A program made the translations under genes and the position numbers. 50,018 bases of DNA from an uncultured Prevotella sp. GTDB lineage: Bacteria > Bacteroidota > Bacteroidia > Bacteroidales > Bacteroidaceae. Under the pieces are notes generated by a model, which saw only the letters and a list, made by a program, of their open reading frames with translations, was not told where the DNA came from and searched no databases. Position 1 is the first letter of the stretch; every line of letters starts with the position of its first letter. Below, piece by piece: positions 43,201-50,018 of this stretch. Location: contig UQFS01000028.1 of NCBI GenBank assembly GCA_900540375.1, forward strand, positions 1 to 50,018, given 5' to 3'.

Positions 43201-43872
43201 GACGACTGGCAGGACAGAGCCAACGAACTCGTCGGTCTCGACAACTATGAGACAGCCATGCGCGTCCTTTCCCTATCGGGCAGAAGAGACCCGGACATCA
43301 CAGGAAGCATCTCCTCAACGCTGACTTACAAGAACTGGCGGCTCGGCGTCTTCCTCGACTATGCCGCAGGAAACAAGGTACGACTCTTCAAACTCTACGG
43401 ACAGAATGGTGGCAGCAGCGACCCCGGACAAATCTACCCGCAGTATAACCTCAACCGAGACGTGCTTAACCGGTGGAAGAAATCCGGCGACGAGCGCTAC
43501 ACCAATATACCTGCTATCATATCGTCGGACACTCCCGGCTACTACCAGTACAGCCAGCACTGGTCCAATGGCAGCAACTATCAGGGCGTTGCCATCGCTA
43601 CCGATGCCTGGACGATGTACGACTATAGCGACCTTCGCGTCGTCAGTGCCGACTATCTGCGCGTGGCCAGCATCAGTCTCACTTATGAGCTCCCTGCCAA
43701 CACTCTGCGGCAACTCCATATTGAACGTCTTGCCATGACCTTCACTGGCAACAATCTCTACACCTTCTGCGACAGCAAGCTCAAAGGACAGACCCCCACA
43801 CAGTCTGGCTTCGCCGAGGTGCAGCTCTCTGACACGCCCTACTTCACCCTCGGTGTCAACATCCAATTCTAA
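40261..43872 (+). CDS. SusC-type TonB receptor with STN signalling domain (locus 2)
   Basis: This 1203-residue receptor combines a FecR-signalling domain with a SusC body. A signal peptide ends ALAQ (about residue 42). Then come an STN domain (about 45-122, ISVSFSNERATVALKKVEKL, IQYNYDDVNFRVTL), a carboxypeptidase-like domain (about 133-210, LGIVIDENGEPIIGAVIRDR), the linker LDNVVITGYQQLDRRNLTSS, a plug (about 220-350) with KIRIRGTSTL and VLKDASATAIYGTRAANGVI, and the barrel. The C-terminus is FTLGVNIQF. The start at 40261 gives a long basic region; ATGs at 40285 and 40297 are alternatives. susD follows 12 bases later. The ligand is unknown. Confidence 0.95.
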   Translation: MSINTLLPMNHAMRKARIRQGRQRRMLLCLALLCWCTIALAQVRNRISVSFSNERATVALKKVEKLSGLKIQYNYDDVNFRVTLKADNQAPVAVVNRLISGHGLHADRKNDYIVIMRTANIPHDKNIGDGKHLLGIVIDENGEPIIGAVIRDRANGLGTVSDADGKFSIEAKSDRIVLNVSSVGMKDKLWQGNRDDYAAIMLEDNAQELDNVVITGYQQLDRRNLTSSVTSVKMSDIDRPGMSSLDKMLQGRIPDLVVSNASGEINAVPKIRIRGTSTLIGDREPLWVVDGIIVSNPVNLSASVLNDPDYVNRIGNAISGINPQDIDRIDVLKDASATAIYGTRAANGVIVITTKKGREGKPIISYNYTGTYRRRPRYSDRKIDLMDSKERTAVSRDMVDMHYKYPASMILVGYEDAVDKYYSGQYSWQQFQNAVNAAETRNTDWFKLLCRDAVSSDHNVNISGGSDKFRYYASVGYTDDEDVIKNNYNNRLTASTNLDFNLSRKFALSLQLSSYHSKKRYDKVNTIDYAYNTSRVIPAYNDDGTYYFYKGTAQQGSFNYNILNELDNSYNRQKDNGFKSTFNLKYTANDWLFFNAIASYSTANTTQEGWYGEKSYYAANERQSEYGIAPEQPSMSKMPFGGELSENNTDMTAWTVRLQGNMNKYFGANLQHNINLAVGVEASSTHYTGNSYTQRGYYNDRGKKFVTSIPDTYTSYLTWLSTNMPTIVDTRTNLLSAYGTLSYSYKTLLTLNANTRYDGSNKFGDRSNEKILPVWSVSGLTNILDIVNWHPKWIDNLTWKISYGGQGNMLDGQTPVLTITKGALDTHYNEMTSTVANFANPNLKWEQTHSFNTGLEMSFLHNRLMMEVEYYHKMTVDAFMNKTISDVNGFTSYVVNSGKILNKGYNVSVTTTPVQTKNWNWLLSASLSKIINRMETTPGGNTYKVSDYLDGTALVNGKAIGTFYSYRFIGLNPSNGGPLFDDWQDRANELVGLDNYETAMRVLSLSGRRDPDITGSISSTLTYKNWRLGVFLDYAAGNKVRLFKLYGQNGGSSDPGQIYPQYNLNRDVLNRWKKSGDERYTNIPAIISSDTPGYYQYSQHWSNGSNYQGVAIATDAWTMYDYSDLRVVSADYLRVASISLTYELPANTLRQLHIERLAMTFTGNNLYTFCDSKLKGQTPTQSGFAEVQLSDTPYFTLGVNIQF

Positions 43873-43884
43873 TGCTTATCCATT

Positions 43885-45483
43885 ATGATACATACTATAT
43901 ATAAATATGTCTGCGCCGCGACCCTATTGCTCTCCCTCATCGGTTGTGGTGACTTTCTCAAGGAGTACAGCCAAGACACGGACTACGTCGACAGTTGGGA
44001 AGATCTCAATGAACTTCTCATCGGCAGTTGCTATTTGCCACAGTATCAGTCGAACACGCTGGCCCGGGCCAGCGATAATCAGTACTTCCTTCATTTCCTC
44101 GGTGACGAGCTCGACGAAAACCTTTCCACCTACGACGACAACTACATGGAGTACGATGGCAAGGAGCGCGTCTTCGGCTACTTCACCTGGCAGGCACGTT
44201 CCGGACAGAACGACAGCTACACAGGATATACTACAGAAAACGGTAACTGGGAACAGATGTATAAACTTATCAACGTGGCCAACAATGTCATCTACAGCGC
44301 CTCAAAACTTAAACAAAACGATCGCGCCGCACAGATGGGCAAGCTTAAGGTCGACGGTGAAGCTCGTTTCTTGCGAGCTTACTACTATTTCTTCCTTGCC
44401 AACCTCTATGGAAAGGCTTATGATCCCGCCACGGCAGCCACAGACCTCGCAGTGCCTATCAAGACCTCCGAAGAGGTCGAGGACAAGTCGTTCCGACGTA
44501 ACACCGTGCAGGAGGTCTACGACCTCGTCCTCACCGACCTCGACATCGCCGACAAGGAGCTCACAACCTATGGTGCTCAGCCGAGCAAGTTCCGCGCCGA
44601 CTCCGTCGCCGTGCACTTCCTCAAGAGCCGCGTCTATCTCTACATGCAGAACTGGGAGATGGCAGCACGCTACGCACAGAAGGTCATTGACGAGCACCCT
44701 ACCCTGCAGAACCTAAACGCCCTCAACCAAAAGACGGGACTGCTCAACGCTACCTCGCCGGAACTAATCTTCTCCATGGGAGGTAACGCCATGCCCTGCT
44801 ACACAATGAACTATATCAAGAGCTTCACCATCACCGACAAGATTTACGGACTCTATAGCGACAACGACCTGCGCAAGAACAAGTACATCTGGACCAACGG
44901 CGACTTCCACGGATATGCCAAGGTACCCATCAAGGGCACAGATCTCTCCCAAGAGCCCACCGCCCCACAGTATTACTTCTACGCCTACTATTCGCCCTAC
45001 GCGTTCAACTATGCCGCCGATATCTCCGACAAGTTCTGCTTCCGTACCGCTGAGGCTTACCTCATCAAGGCCGAAGCAGAGGCATATATGGGCCACGAAG
45101 ATGCTGCCCGTCAGACTCTCAACACTCTCCGGGCACAGCGCTATGCCTCCGGCACAAACTATGCTGTCACCACCACCGGCGATGATCTCATCAAGACGAT
45201 ACGCAACGAGCGTGAGCGAGAGCTCTGCCTCGAAGGACAGCGATGGTTCGACCTCCGCCGCTACCGCGTCTGTCAGGTACTGCCGCAGAAAGAGGCTGTC
45301 ACCCACCACTATTACTATTACGAGAACCGCAACTCGTCCACACGCACGGCCCTCCACACCTTTACCCTCGGATCCGACGACTGGGGATGGGTGCTGCCTA
45401 TTCCGCAGGAGGTTCTCGACATCAACAGTGGCATGAAGAACAATGAGCGCGGTACGAGAACCTATACCTCTACGGCTCTGTAA
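43885..45483 (+). CDS. SusD/RagB-type lipoprotein (locus 2)
   Basis: This 532-residue lipoprotein is the partner of the STN-bearing SusC. The lipobox is SLIGC (C21), and the mature start CGDFLKEYSQDTDYVDSWED is typical. TPR-type helices are visible (VDGEARFLRAYYYFFLANLY, AVHFLKSRVYLYMQNWEMAA, FRTAEAYLIKAEAEAYMGHE), as are the C-terminal ERERELCLEGQRWFDLRRYR and the final VLPIPQEVLDINSG. Length is standard. It should bind the substrate at the cell surface and close over the receptor. An unrecognised lipoprotein gene follows after 29 bases. Confidence 0.94.
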   Translation: MIHTIYKYVCAATLLLSLIGCGDFLKEYSQDTDYVDSWEDLNELLIGSCYLPQYQSNTLARASDNQYFLHFLGDELDENLSTYDDNYMEYDGKERVFGYFTWQARSGQNDSYTGYTTENGNWEQMYKLINVANNVIYSASKLKQNDRAAQMGKLKVDGEARFLRAYYYFFLANLYGKAYDPATAATDLAVPIKTSEEVEDKSFRRNTVQEVYDLVLTDLDIADKELTTYGAQPSKFRADSVAVHFLKSRVYLYMQNWEMAARYAQKVIDEHPTLQNLNALNQKTGLLNATSPELIFSMGGNAMPCYTMNYIKSFTITDKIYGLYSDNDLRKNKYIWTNGDFHGYAKVPIKGTDLSQEPTAPQYYFYAYYSPYAFNYAADISDKFCFRTAEAYLIKAEAEAYMGHEDAARQTLNTLRAQRYASGTNYAVTTTGDDLIKTIRNERERELCLEGQRWFDLRRYRVCQVLPQKEAVTHHYYYYENRNSSTRTALHTFTLGSDDWGWVLPIPQEVLDINSGMKNNERGTRTYTSTAL

Positions 45484-45512
45484 CAATTATCTATTCACAA
45501 AACACAGTAATC

Positions 45513-46433
45513 ATGAGACATTACTTCATCTATATACTCGCCCTCACAGCCTGCCTGACGATAGCCGGCTGCTCGAACGACGACGGCCTCACGCCGTCCT
45601 ACGCCGACAAAAACCGCTTCATGGCCACTGACAGCGCCACCAATGCCGTTTCGGCACTGCGCAACAAGTTCTATTGGGAGACGGGCTCCTATCTGCTCTT
45701 CAACGACACGCTGCGTCACGAGACCATAGGCACCGACGCTGCAGGCACCCCCCTCTACGCCAACGAGCTCCTCGACGTGTCCTATGTCATGGCATCAAAT
45801 GCACAGCAGACGGCGTTCAAGTATCAGTATCTCACACTGTTCAGCGACATGGAGCAAGGCGTAACCTTCCTCAAGACCTACATCCTGCCACATCTCGGCC
45901 CAAAGTTGCGCCCTTTCTCCTGGCTCCTTGTCAGCCATATCACACGCTACACCGTTTCTGACAATGTCTACTCCTATGACGCCGAACCCCAATGTGCCGT
46001 AGGCAACAGGGCCACAGCACTGGCCCTCGACGTCCTTGACGGGGCTGATGACAAGGGCATGCAGACCACAGCAGCCGGCATTCTCGTCGACCTACTCAGC
46101 ACCAAAGTGGCGCAACAGCCTGCCAAGGCTCTCAACACCTTCACACAGTACTCTGCAGCGTATTACAACCACGATGTCGCAGAACCTCACTATGACGATG
46201 ACGCTAACATGCAGGACATGTACAACGCGGGATTCATCGACGGCTATTACTCTTGGGGATTTCTATTCTATGGTCACTATCCCACCCAGAGCGACGACAT
46301 AGCATCCTTCGTCAACCTCGCTCTCACTAAGACAGAGCAAGAGGTGAGCACACAATATACCAACTATCCCACTATCATCACCAAATACCAGGCCATGAGA
46401 CAACTGCTCACGGACCTCGGCTATGTCTACTAA
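45513..46433 (+). CDS. Unrecognised lipoprotein of locus 2
   Basis: This 306-residue protein has a lipoprotein signal (lipobox TIAGC, C20). The first mature part, LTPSYADKNRFMATDSATNA and KFYWETGSYLLFNDTLRHET, recalls SusCD-linked lipoproteins annotated as putative zinc metallopeptidases, in which the domain starts with a similar extended region. No HExxH motif is present, so catalysis is not supported. Other visible features are YQYLTLFSDMEQGVTFLKTY, a long helical middle and an acidic patch (AEPHYDDDANMQDMYNAGFI). It lies between susD and the FISUMP gene with short gaps and is probably surface-exposed and part of the same uptake complex. The function is unknown. Confidence 0.7.
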   Translation: MRHYFIYILALTACLTIAGCSNDDGLTPSYADKNRFMATDSATNAVSALRNKFYWETGSYLLFNDTLRHETIGTDAAGTPLYANELLDVSYVMASNAQQTAFKYQYLTLFSDMEQGVTFLKTYILPHLGPKLRPFSWLLVSHITRYTVSDNVYSYDAEPQCAVGNRATALALDVLDGADDKGMQTTAAGILVDLLSTKVAQQPAKALNTFTQYSAAYYNHDVAEPHYDDDANMQDMYNAGFIDGYYSWGFLFYGHYPTQSDDIASFVNLALTKTEQEVSTQYTNYPTIITKYQAMRQLLTDLGYVY

Positions 46434-46461
46434 GAAGCGCTAACAAGAAAGACAAAAGACA

Positions 46462-47184
46462 ATGAACAGAAAACATATCCTTTTGCTCCTTGCCGCTGCT
46501 CTGCTGACAGCAACAGCACCACTGCTGATGGCTTGCGGGAGTGACGACGACAACACGACGGTGCCCACCGTCACACCCAACGCTACCGGCAAGTTTATCG
46601 ATGCCCGCGACGGCAATGTCTATCACTATGTCTCCTACGCCGGTCTCGACTGGACGGTAGAGAACGCACGCTATGATACGGGTAGCGATGACACGCGCAC
46701 TATCTACCTCACCAACGACGCCATTGGTGACGACGAGGGTACGGCGGCTCAACAGACGCTCGCAACCTACGGCTATCTCTACACCTGGCAAGGCGCCCAG
46801 GAAGCAGTACCCGACGGATGGCGACTGCCCACCGACGATGATTGGAAGAAACTGGAGATGGCGCTCGACATGACACAACAGCAGGCTGATGCCGACGGGT
46901 GGAGAGGGACGGTACAGGGAACACTGATGCACCAAAAAGACGGCACCGGTCTCGACATGCGCTACGGCGGATTTATGGACGGGTTGTCTACTTCCTTTGC
47001 CTCGAAATATTATTTCATCCAGGCCATGGCCTACTACTGGACAGCGACCCCAGGCGATGACAATCAGAGCACGGCATACATGCGTAAGCTGATGTACAAC
47101 CGCCAAGACGTATACCGTCACACTTCTTCGGTTCAGAACATGATGAGCGTGCGCTTTGTACGTGACACGCCTGCTAAAAAATAA
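46462..47184 (+). CDS. FISUMP-domain lipoprotein
   Basis: This 240-residue lipoprotein (lipobox LLMAC, C25, then CGSDDDN) carries a Fibrobacter-succinogenes-major-paralogous (FISUMP) type domain over most of its length. Marks are DARDGNVYHYVSYAGLDWTV, NARYDT, YGYLYTWQGAQEAVPDGWRL, PTDDDWKKLEMAL and the end MMSVRFVRD. FISUMP domains are common in Bacteroidetes and Fibrobacteres surface lipoproteins and have no settled function, although a role at the cell surface is assumed. It is in line with the other genes of the locus: 28 bases after the previous gene and eight before the next. Confidence 0.82.
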   Translation: MNRKHILLLLAAALLTATAPLLMACGSDDDNTTVPTVTPNATGKFIDARDGNVYHYVSYAGLDWTVENARYDTGSDDTRTIYLTNDAIGDDEGTAAQQTLATYGYLYTWQGAQEAVPDGWRLPTDDDWKKLEMALDMTQQQADADGWRGTVQGTLMHQKDGTGLDMRYGGFMDGLSTSFASKYYFIQAMAYYWTATPGDDNQSTAYMRKLMYNRQDVYRHTSSVQNMMSVRFVRDTPAKK

Positions 47185-47192
47185 AAACGGTT

Positions 47193-48329
47193 ATGACAAC
47201 AAAAGGATTCTTCAATGCTATGAATGGAAAGCACCTCTTCATAGCTACAACCAGAAATATTGTGGCATCCATGCACGGGATACTGCTCTTCGCCCTGCTC
47301 GTCACCTGCAACCTCACAGCGCGAGCGCAACATGACGGTTTCCATATCCATGGACGTCTACCTCTGCCCGACGGCACCGTAGTAGGATTGCTCGTCAACA
47401 ACGATACGGCTCAGTCGGAAGAGATGTGCTCCGGTGTGCTGCGCAACCACACCTTCTCGTTTACAGGAAAGGTGGACAGACCACGCACAGCGACCTTCAT
47501 CACCAACAACCTCGACCTCGTGGCAAAAAACCACTGGCCTGATGATTCTATTCACTGGAACTATATCAGCCTCTATCTTACCAACGACGAGATCCTCATC
47601 ACCCCGGAGCTAAAGGTAAAAGGCGGGCAGGTACAGGACGACTACAACGACTTGCTCTCCATGGACGACAGCGGCGGAGAGGTGGTAAGCCCAGATATTT
47701 TCTTCAACTTCATTGACCACCATCCCCACTCTCCCGTTTCTGTAGAACTTGCCCGTCGCCTACTGGAACGCGGTTACAACCTCACAGCAGAACAAGTCGA
47801 CCATCTCGACAGCACCATCGTATCGGTTCCCGACGACACGACAGGTCTGAGACTGATGAGACTGCAGATAGCACAGGCACGTAAGACGGTGAAAGGTGCT
47901 CTTCTCCAAGACCTCGAACTCGTCACGACTAACGGGCAGAAGGCATCGCTCACACATATCGTAGCTGACGCACAGCGACACAAACCGGGATATGTTCTCG
48001 TCGACTTCTGGGCCAGTTGGTGTGGCATCTGTCTCGCCGCCATGCCAGACATCAAGGCTCTCGCCGAGGAATACAGCTCAAACCTTACCGTAGTAGCCAT
48101 CTCCATAGACACAAAAGAGGAGGCTTGGCACAACAGCATGAAGAAGCACCACGAGCCATGGGCACAATATCGAACCACGCAACAGGGCTACAAAGACATC
48201 TTCACCAAATACCAAGTGGGCAACGGAGTGCCCTACTACTTGTTCATCCGCCCCGACGGAAAGGTCCTCTCCGCTATGTCAGGGCCAGAACAAGTGAAGG
48301 AAACGCTCGATAGCCTGCTCGCTAAATAA
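47193..48329 (+). CDS. TlpA-like thiol-disulfide protein with N-terminal DUF4369-like region (CGIC)
   Basis: This 378-residue exported protein has an N-terminal DUF4369-like beta domain (about 50-150, GFHIHGRLPLPDGTVVGLLV), a helical middle, and a C-terminal TlpA-type thioredoxin domain (about 245-375) with VDFWASWCGICLAAMPDIKA, so the active-site pair is C277-G-I-C280. The cis-proline region is GNGVPYYLFIRPDGKVL. The signal peptide is unclear from the ATG at 47193 because its leading region is long. An in-frame ATG at 47271 gives a clean one (MHGILLFALLVTCNLTARAQ) and may be the true start. Such proteins usually reduce or isomerise cysteines in the periplasm. The CGIC site differs from the CGPC of the next gene, so the two may have different partners. 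Confidence 0.88.
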   Translation: MTTKGFFNAMNGKHLFIATTRNIVASMHGILLFALLVTCNLTARAQHDGFHIHGRLPLPDGTVVGLLVNNDTAQSEEMCSGVLRNHTFSFTGKVDRPRTATFITNNLDLVAKNHWPDDSIHWNYISLYLTNDEILITPELKVKGGQVQDDYNDLLSMDDSGGEVVSPDIFFNFIDHHPHSPVSVELARRLLERGYNLTAEQVDHLDSTIVSVPDDTTGLRLMRLQIAQARKTVKGALLQDLELVTTNGQKASLTHIVADAQRHKPGYVLVDFWASWCGICLAAMPDIKALAEEYSSNLTVVAISIDTKEEAWHNSMKKHHEPWAQYRTTQQGYKDIFTKYQVGNGVPYYLFIRPDGKVLSAMSGPEQVKETLDSLLAK

Positions 48330-48340
48330 TTACCATCACA

Positions 48341-49468
48341 ATGATATCATCCATGAGAAAGTTCTTTCTTCTATGCTTGGCGCTCTGCCTCTGTTGGAGC
48401 ACTAGCGCACAAACCCAACGTTATCATGTCACCGGCACCGCAGAAGGCACAGAAGACGGCGACACGATCTATTTGGCCGTCATGACCGGGTTCTTCAGTC
48501 TTGAACCTACCGACACGACAATCGTCTGCAACGGAGGTTTCTCCTTCGACGGCACCATCGACGGTGCAGACATGCGCGTGGCAGTAGCCATGCACAAAGG
48601 TCAGATGGTTGGTATGACCGACTTTATTCTGGAGAACACTCCCATCAGCCTGCAAATATTTCCACAAGACAGCAACAAGAAACCCGTTGTTAAAGGAGGG
48701 CAGACACAGAAACTCTATGACGAAGTTACAAAGGAAGACGACGACTTCAGCAAGCTTATGGACAAACCATACGAACAATCCAACGACTCCACACTGCCAC
48801 AAGACGTACGCAATAGGGCACAAGCCCAACTGGACTCGCTACGTAAAGTTAGCGTCACTCGCCACTACGACTACATCATGGCTCATATCCCGTCGCCCAT
48901 CAGCGACATGCTATTGCAATGGTATGCGCAAGATATGACGGAAGCGCAAGTTAATTCGATCCTCGACAAGATGACGACATCGAGTGTACAGTATCAGTAT
49001 TACAAACAAATGATGGCGGAGCGACGTATTTCTAAAGCCACAGCAATAGACCAGCATTATACCGACGTCGCGCTAAAAGGCACTGATACCAAGACTGATG
49101 TCCGCCTGTCCGACTATGTAGATAAGAACCGCTATACACTCCTCGATTTTTGGGCAAGCTGGTGCGGACCCTGCCGTGCGGAGATGCCCAACGTGGTGAA
49201 AGTCTACAACCAGTATCATAGCAAAGGACTGGAAGTCGTAGGCGTCTCTCTCGACAACAACCACGAGGCGTGGGTCAAGGCCATTAAGACTCTGAAGATG
49301 CCGTGGCCACAGATGAGCGACCTTAAAGGCTGGCAAAGTGCTGCTGCAGCGGCCTACAACATCCGCGCCATCCCTGCCAATGTCCTCATCGACAATAAAG
49401 GAAACATCATAGCCAAAGATCTCAGAGGTGAAGAACTGCAAAAGAGGATAGAAGAACTGATGAAATAA
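48341..49468 (+). CDS. TlpA-like thiol-disulfide protein with N-terminal DUF4369-like region (CGPC)
   Basis: This 375-residue exported protein has a signal peptide (RKFFLLCLALCLCWSTSAQ), a DUF4369-like domain (about 25-120, YHVTGTAEGTEDGDTIYLAV), a helical middle (about 125-240), and a C-terminal thioredoxin domain (about 248-375) with LDFWASWCGPCRAEMPNVVK (C275, C278) and the cis-proline strand NIRAIPANVLIDNKGNI. It is 11 bases behind the preceding paralogous gene and is the last gene of the locus before a strong terminator. The two paralogues are alike in layout but clearly diverged in sequence. A role in thiol redox in the periplasm is known for the family; the target here is not. Confidence 0.9.
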   Translation: MISSMRKFFLLCLALCLCWSTSAQTQRYHVTGTAEGTEDGDTIYLAVMTGFFSLEPTDTTIVCNGGFSFDGTIDGADMRVAVAMHKGQMVGMTDFILENTPISLQIFPQDSNKKPVVKGGQTQKLYDEVTKEDDDFSKLMDKPYEQSNDSTLPQDVRNRAQAQLDSLRKVSVTRHYDYIMAHIPSPISDMLLQWYAQDMTEAQVNSILDKMTTSSVQYQYYKQMMAERRISKATAIDQHYTDVALKGTDTKTDVRLSDYVDKNRYTLLDFWASWCGPCRAEMPNVVKVYNQYHSKGLEVVGVSLDNNHEAWVKAIKTLKMPWPQMSDLKGWQSAAAAAYNIRAIPANVLIDNKGNIIAKDLRGEELQKRIEELMK

Positions 49469-49533
49469 TAAAGAAACGAAGAATATCATTATTAAAGTTC
49501 TTCACAGGAGAAAGGGAAATACCCTAAGAAAAA

Positions 49534-49562
49534 GGCACCACAAACACGTGGTGCCTTTTTTA
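49534..49562 (+). terminator. Intrinsic terminator of signalling locus 2
   Basis: GGCACCAC (49534-49541) and GTGGTGCC (49548-49555) form a perfect 8-bp stem with an AAACAC loop, followed by seven Ts. Confidence 0.9.
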
Positions 49563-49800
49563 TTTCATCACAAGCCTATAAACAGCTTATTATAACAACG
49601 AAGTAAGGTCATGCTTAACTAATACACACACCTTAATTATATAGCTACCAGAATTGTCTAACAATCTCTTAGGAATCCAACGATATTAATTAATTATCAA
49701 GAGGGAATTAAAGAATTAACAGCGCAACAATAAGAATAACGCAACAACAAGAATCAAACCACCGCATATTATATTTATTTTAAAGAATTAAGGGTGATGC

Positions 49801-49903
49801 GGTAGGGGCAGGCTTTATGCTCGTCCTAACAATCGTGGAAGTAATTCATCGTCTTACGATGTTGCATGCAGGTATTAGAACAGGGATAACCCCCGCCCCT
49901 ACC
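49801..49903. repeat. Candidate small inverted-repeat element
   Basis: GGTAGGGGC (49801-49809) and GCCCCTACC (49895-49903) are perfect 9-bp inverted repeats that bound about 100 bases. An inner hairpin CATCGT-CTT-ACGATG lies at 49847-49861. It contains no coding sequence. It may be a dispersed intergenic repeat. Confidence 0.45.
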
Positions 49904-49911
49904 CCATTACA

Positions 49912-49948
49912 CAAAAAGCCCTCGAAAACATTGCTGTCTTCAAGGGCT
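49912..49948 (-). terminator. Terminator of the rRNA operon
   Basis: Read on the minus strand, AGCCCT at the start pairs with AGGGCT, with a partly paired GAAGACAGCAATGTTTTC between them, and five Ts follow. It lies about 12 bases behind the 5S rRNA 3' end. Confidence 0.75.
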
Positions 49949-49960
49949 CTCGTATTTGAA

Positions 49961-50018
49961 AGGGGGCGGCCTCCTACTCTCCCGCATTGCATTGCAGTAC
50001 CATCGGCGCAGGTGGGCT
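49961..50018 (-). rRNA. rrf: 5S ribosomal RNA, 3' part
   Basis: On the minus strand the sequence reads GCGCCGATGGTACTGCAATG, then GGGAGAGTAGG and a closing GCCGCCCCCT. This is the conserved 3' half of bacterial 5S rRNA (loop E/helix IV region and helix I). The 5' half lies beyond the right edge. The exact 3' end is estimated. Confidence 0.9.

Larger units (their letters stand above)
49469..49910. other. Intergenic region without a gene
   Basis: No gene was seen between the last thioredoxin gene and the rRNA operon tail. It is AT-rich and contains a terminator near 49534 and a candidate inverted-repeat element at 49801-49903. Confidence 0.6.

Overview
The window looks like a chromosomal segment from a member of Bacteroidota, most likely order Bacteroidales and Prevotella-like. 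The evidence is two SusC/SusD pairs, two ECF sigma/FecR surface-signalling loci, a porP-gldK-gldL-gldM-gldN type IX secretion cluster, promoters of the Bacteroidetes form TTTG-N19/20-TAnnTTTG, and the order rpsU-xerC-hpf-tRNA-Thr. No taxonomic marker is complete enough for a species call: a tRNA-Thr is cut by the left edge and a 5S rRNA by the right edge. No phage, transposase or CRISPR array was seen. Coding DNA is fairly GC-rich and intergenic DNA is AT-rich, except for short GC-rich palindromes.

Layout from left to right. Positions 1-5209 are mostly housekeeping: tRNA-Thr, hpf, xerC and rpsU on the minus strand, then an M24 aminopeptidase (minus) divergent from malate dehydrogenase (plus). 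Positions 5214-12211 form signalling locus 1: an ECF sigma factor, about 1 kb of non-coding and decayed DNA that includes a broken thioredoxin-like gene, a small outer-membrane protein, a TonB receptor with an STN signalling domain, a DUF4249 lipoprotein, and a FecR anti-sigma protein placed last. Positions 12239-24208 hold priA, a FadL/OmpP1 porin, a 7TM-HD phosphodiesterase of the PgpH type, gltX, waaA, a frameshifted small outer-membrane protein gene, and a two-gene unit of a DUF3737 protein and a PatB/MalY lyase.

Positions 24546-30181 carry a SusC/SusD pair followed by an L-rhamnose mutarotase, which suggests uptake of a rhamnose-containing glycan. No glycosidase is present in the window. 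Positions 30385-37056 (minus) are the type IX secretion core, porP-gldK-gldL-gldM-gldN, with a further small outer-membrane barrel gene 30 bases behind gldN. Next come a DUF2795 gene and a degenerate methyltransferase-like gene.

Positions 38432-49468 are signalling locus 2: ECF sigma, FecR, an STN-containing SusC, SusD, an unrecognised lipoprotein, a FISUMP-domain lipoprotein and two TlpA-like thioredoxins with DUF4369-like N-terminal regions, ended by a strong terminator. The likely logic is that substrate binding at the STN-bearing SusC signals through FecR to release the sigma factor, which raises transcription of the uptake and redox genes. This locus is the best candidate in the window for a poorly described system. 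The window ends in a rRNA operon tail (5S, minus).
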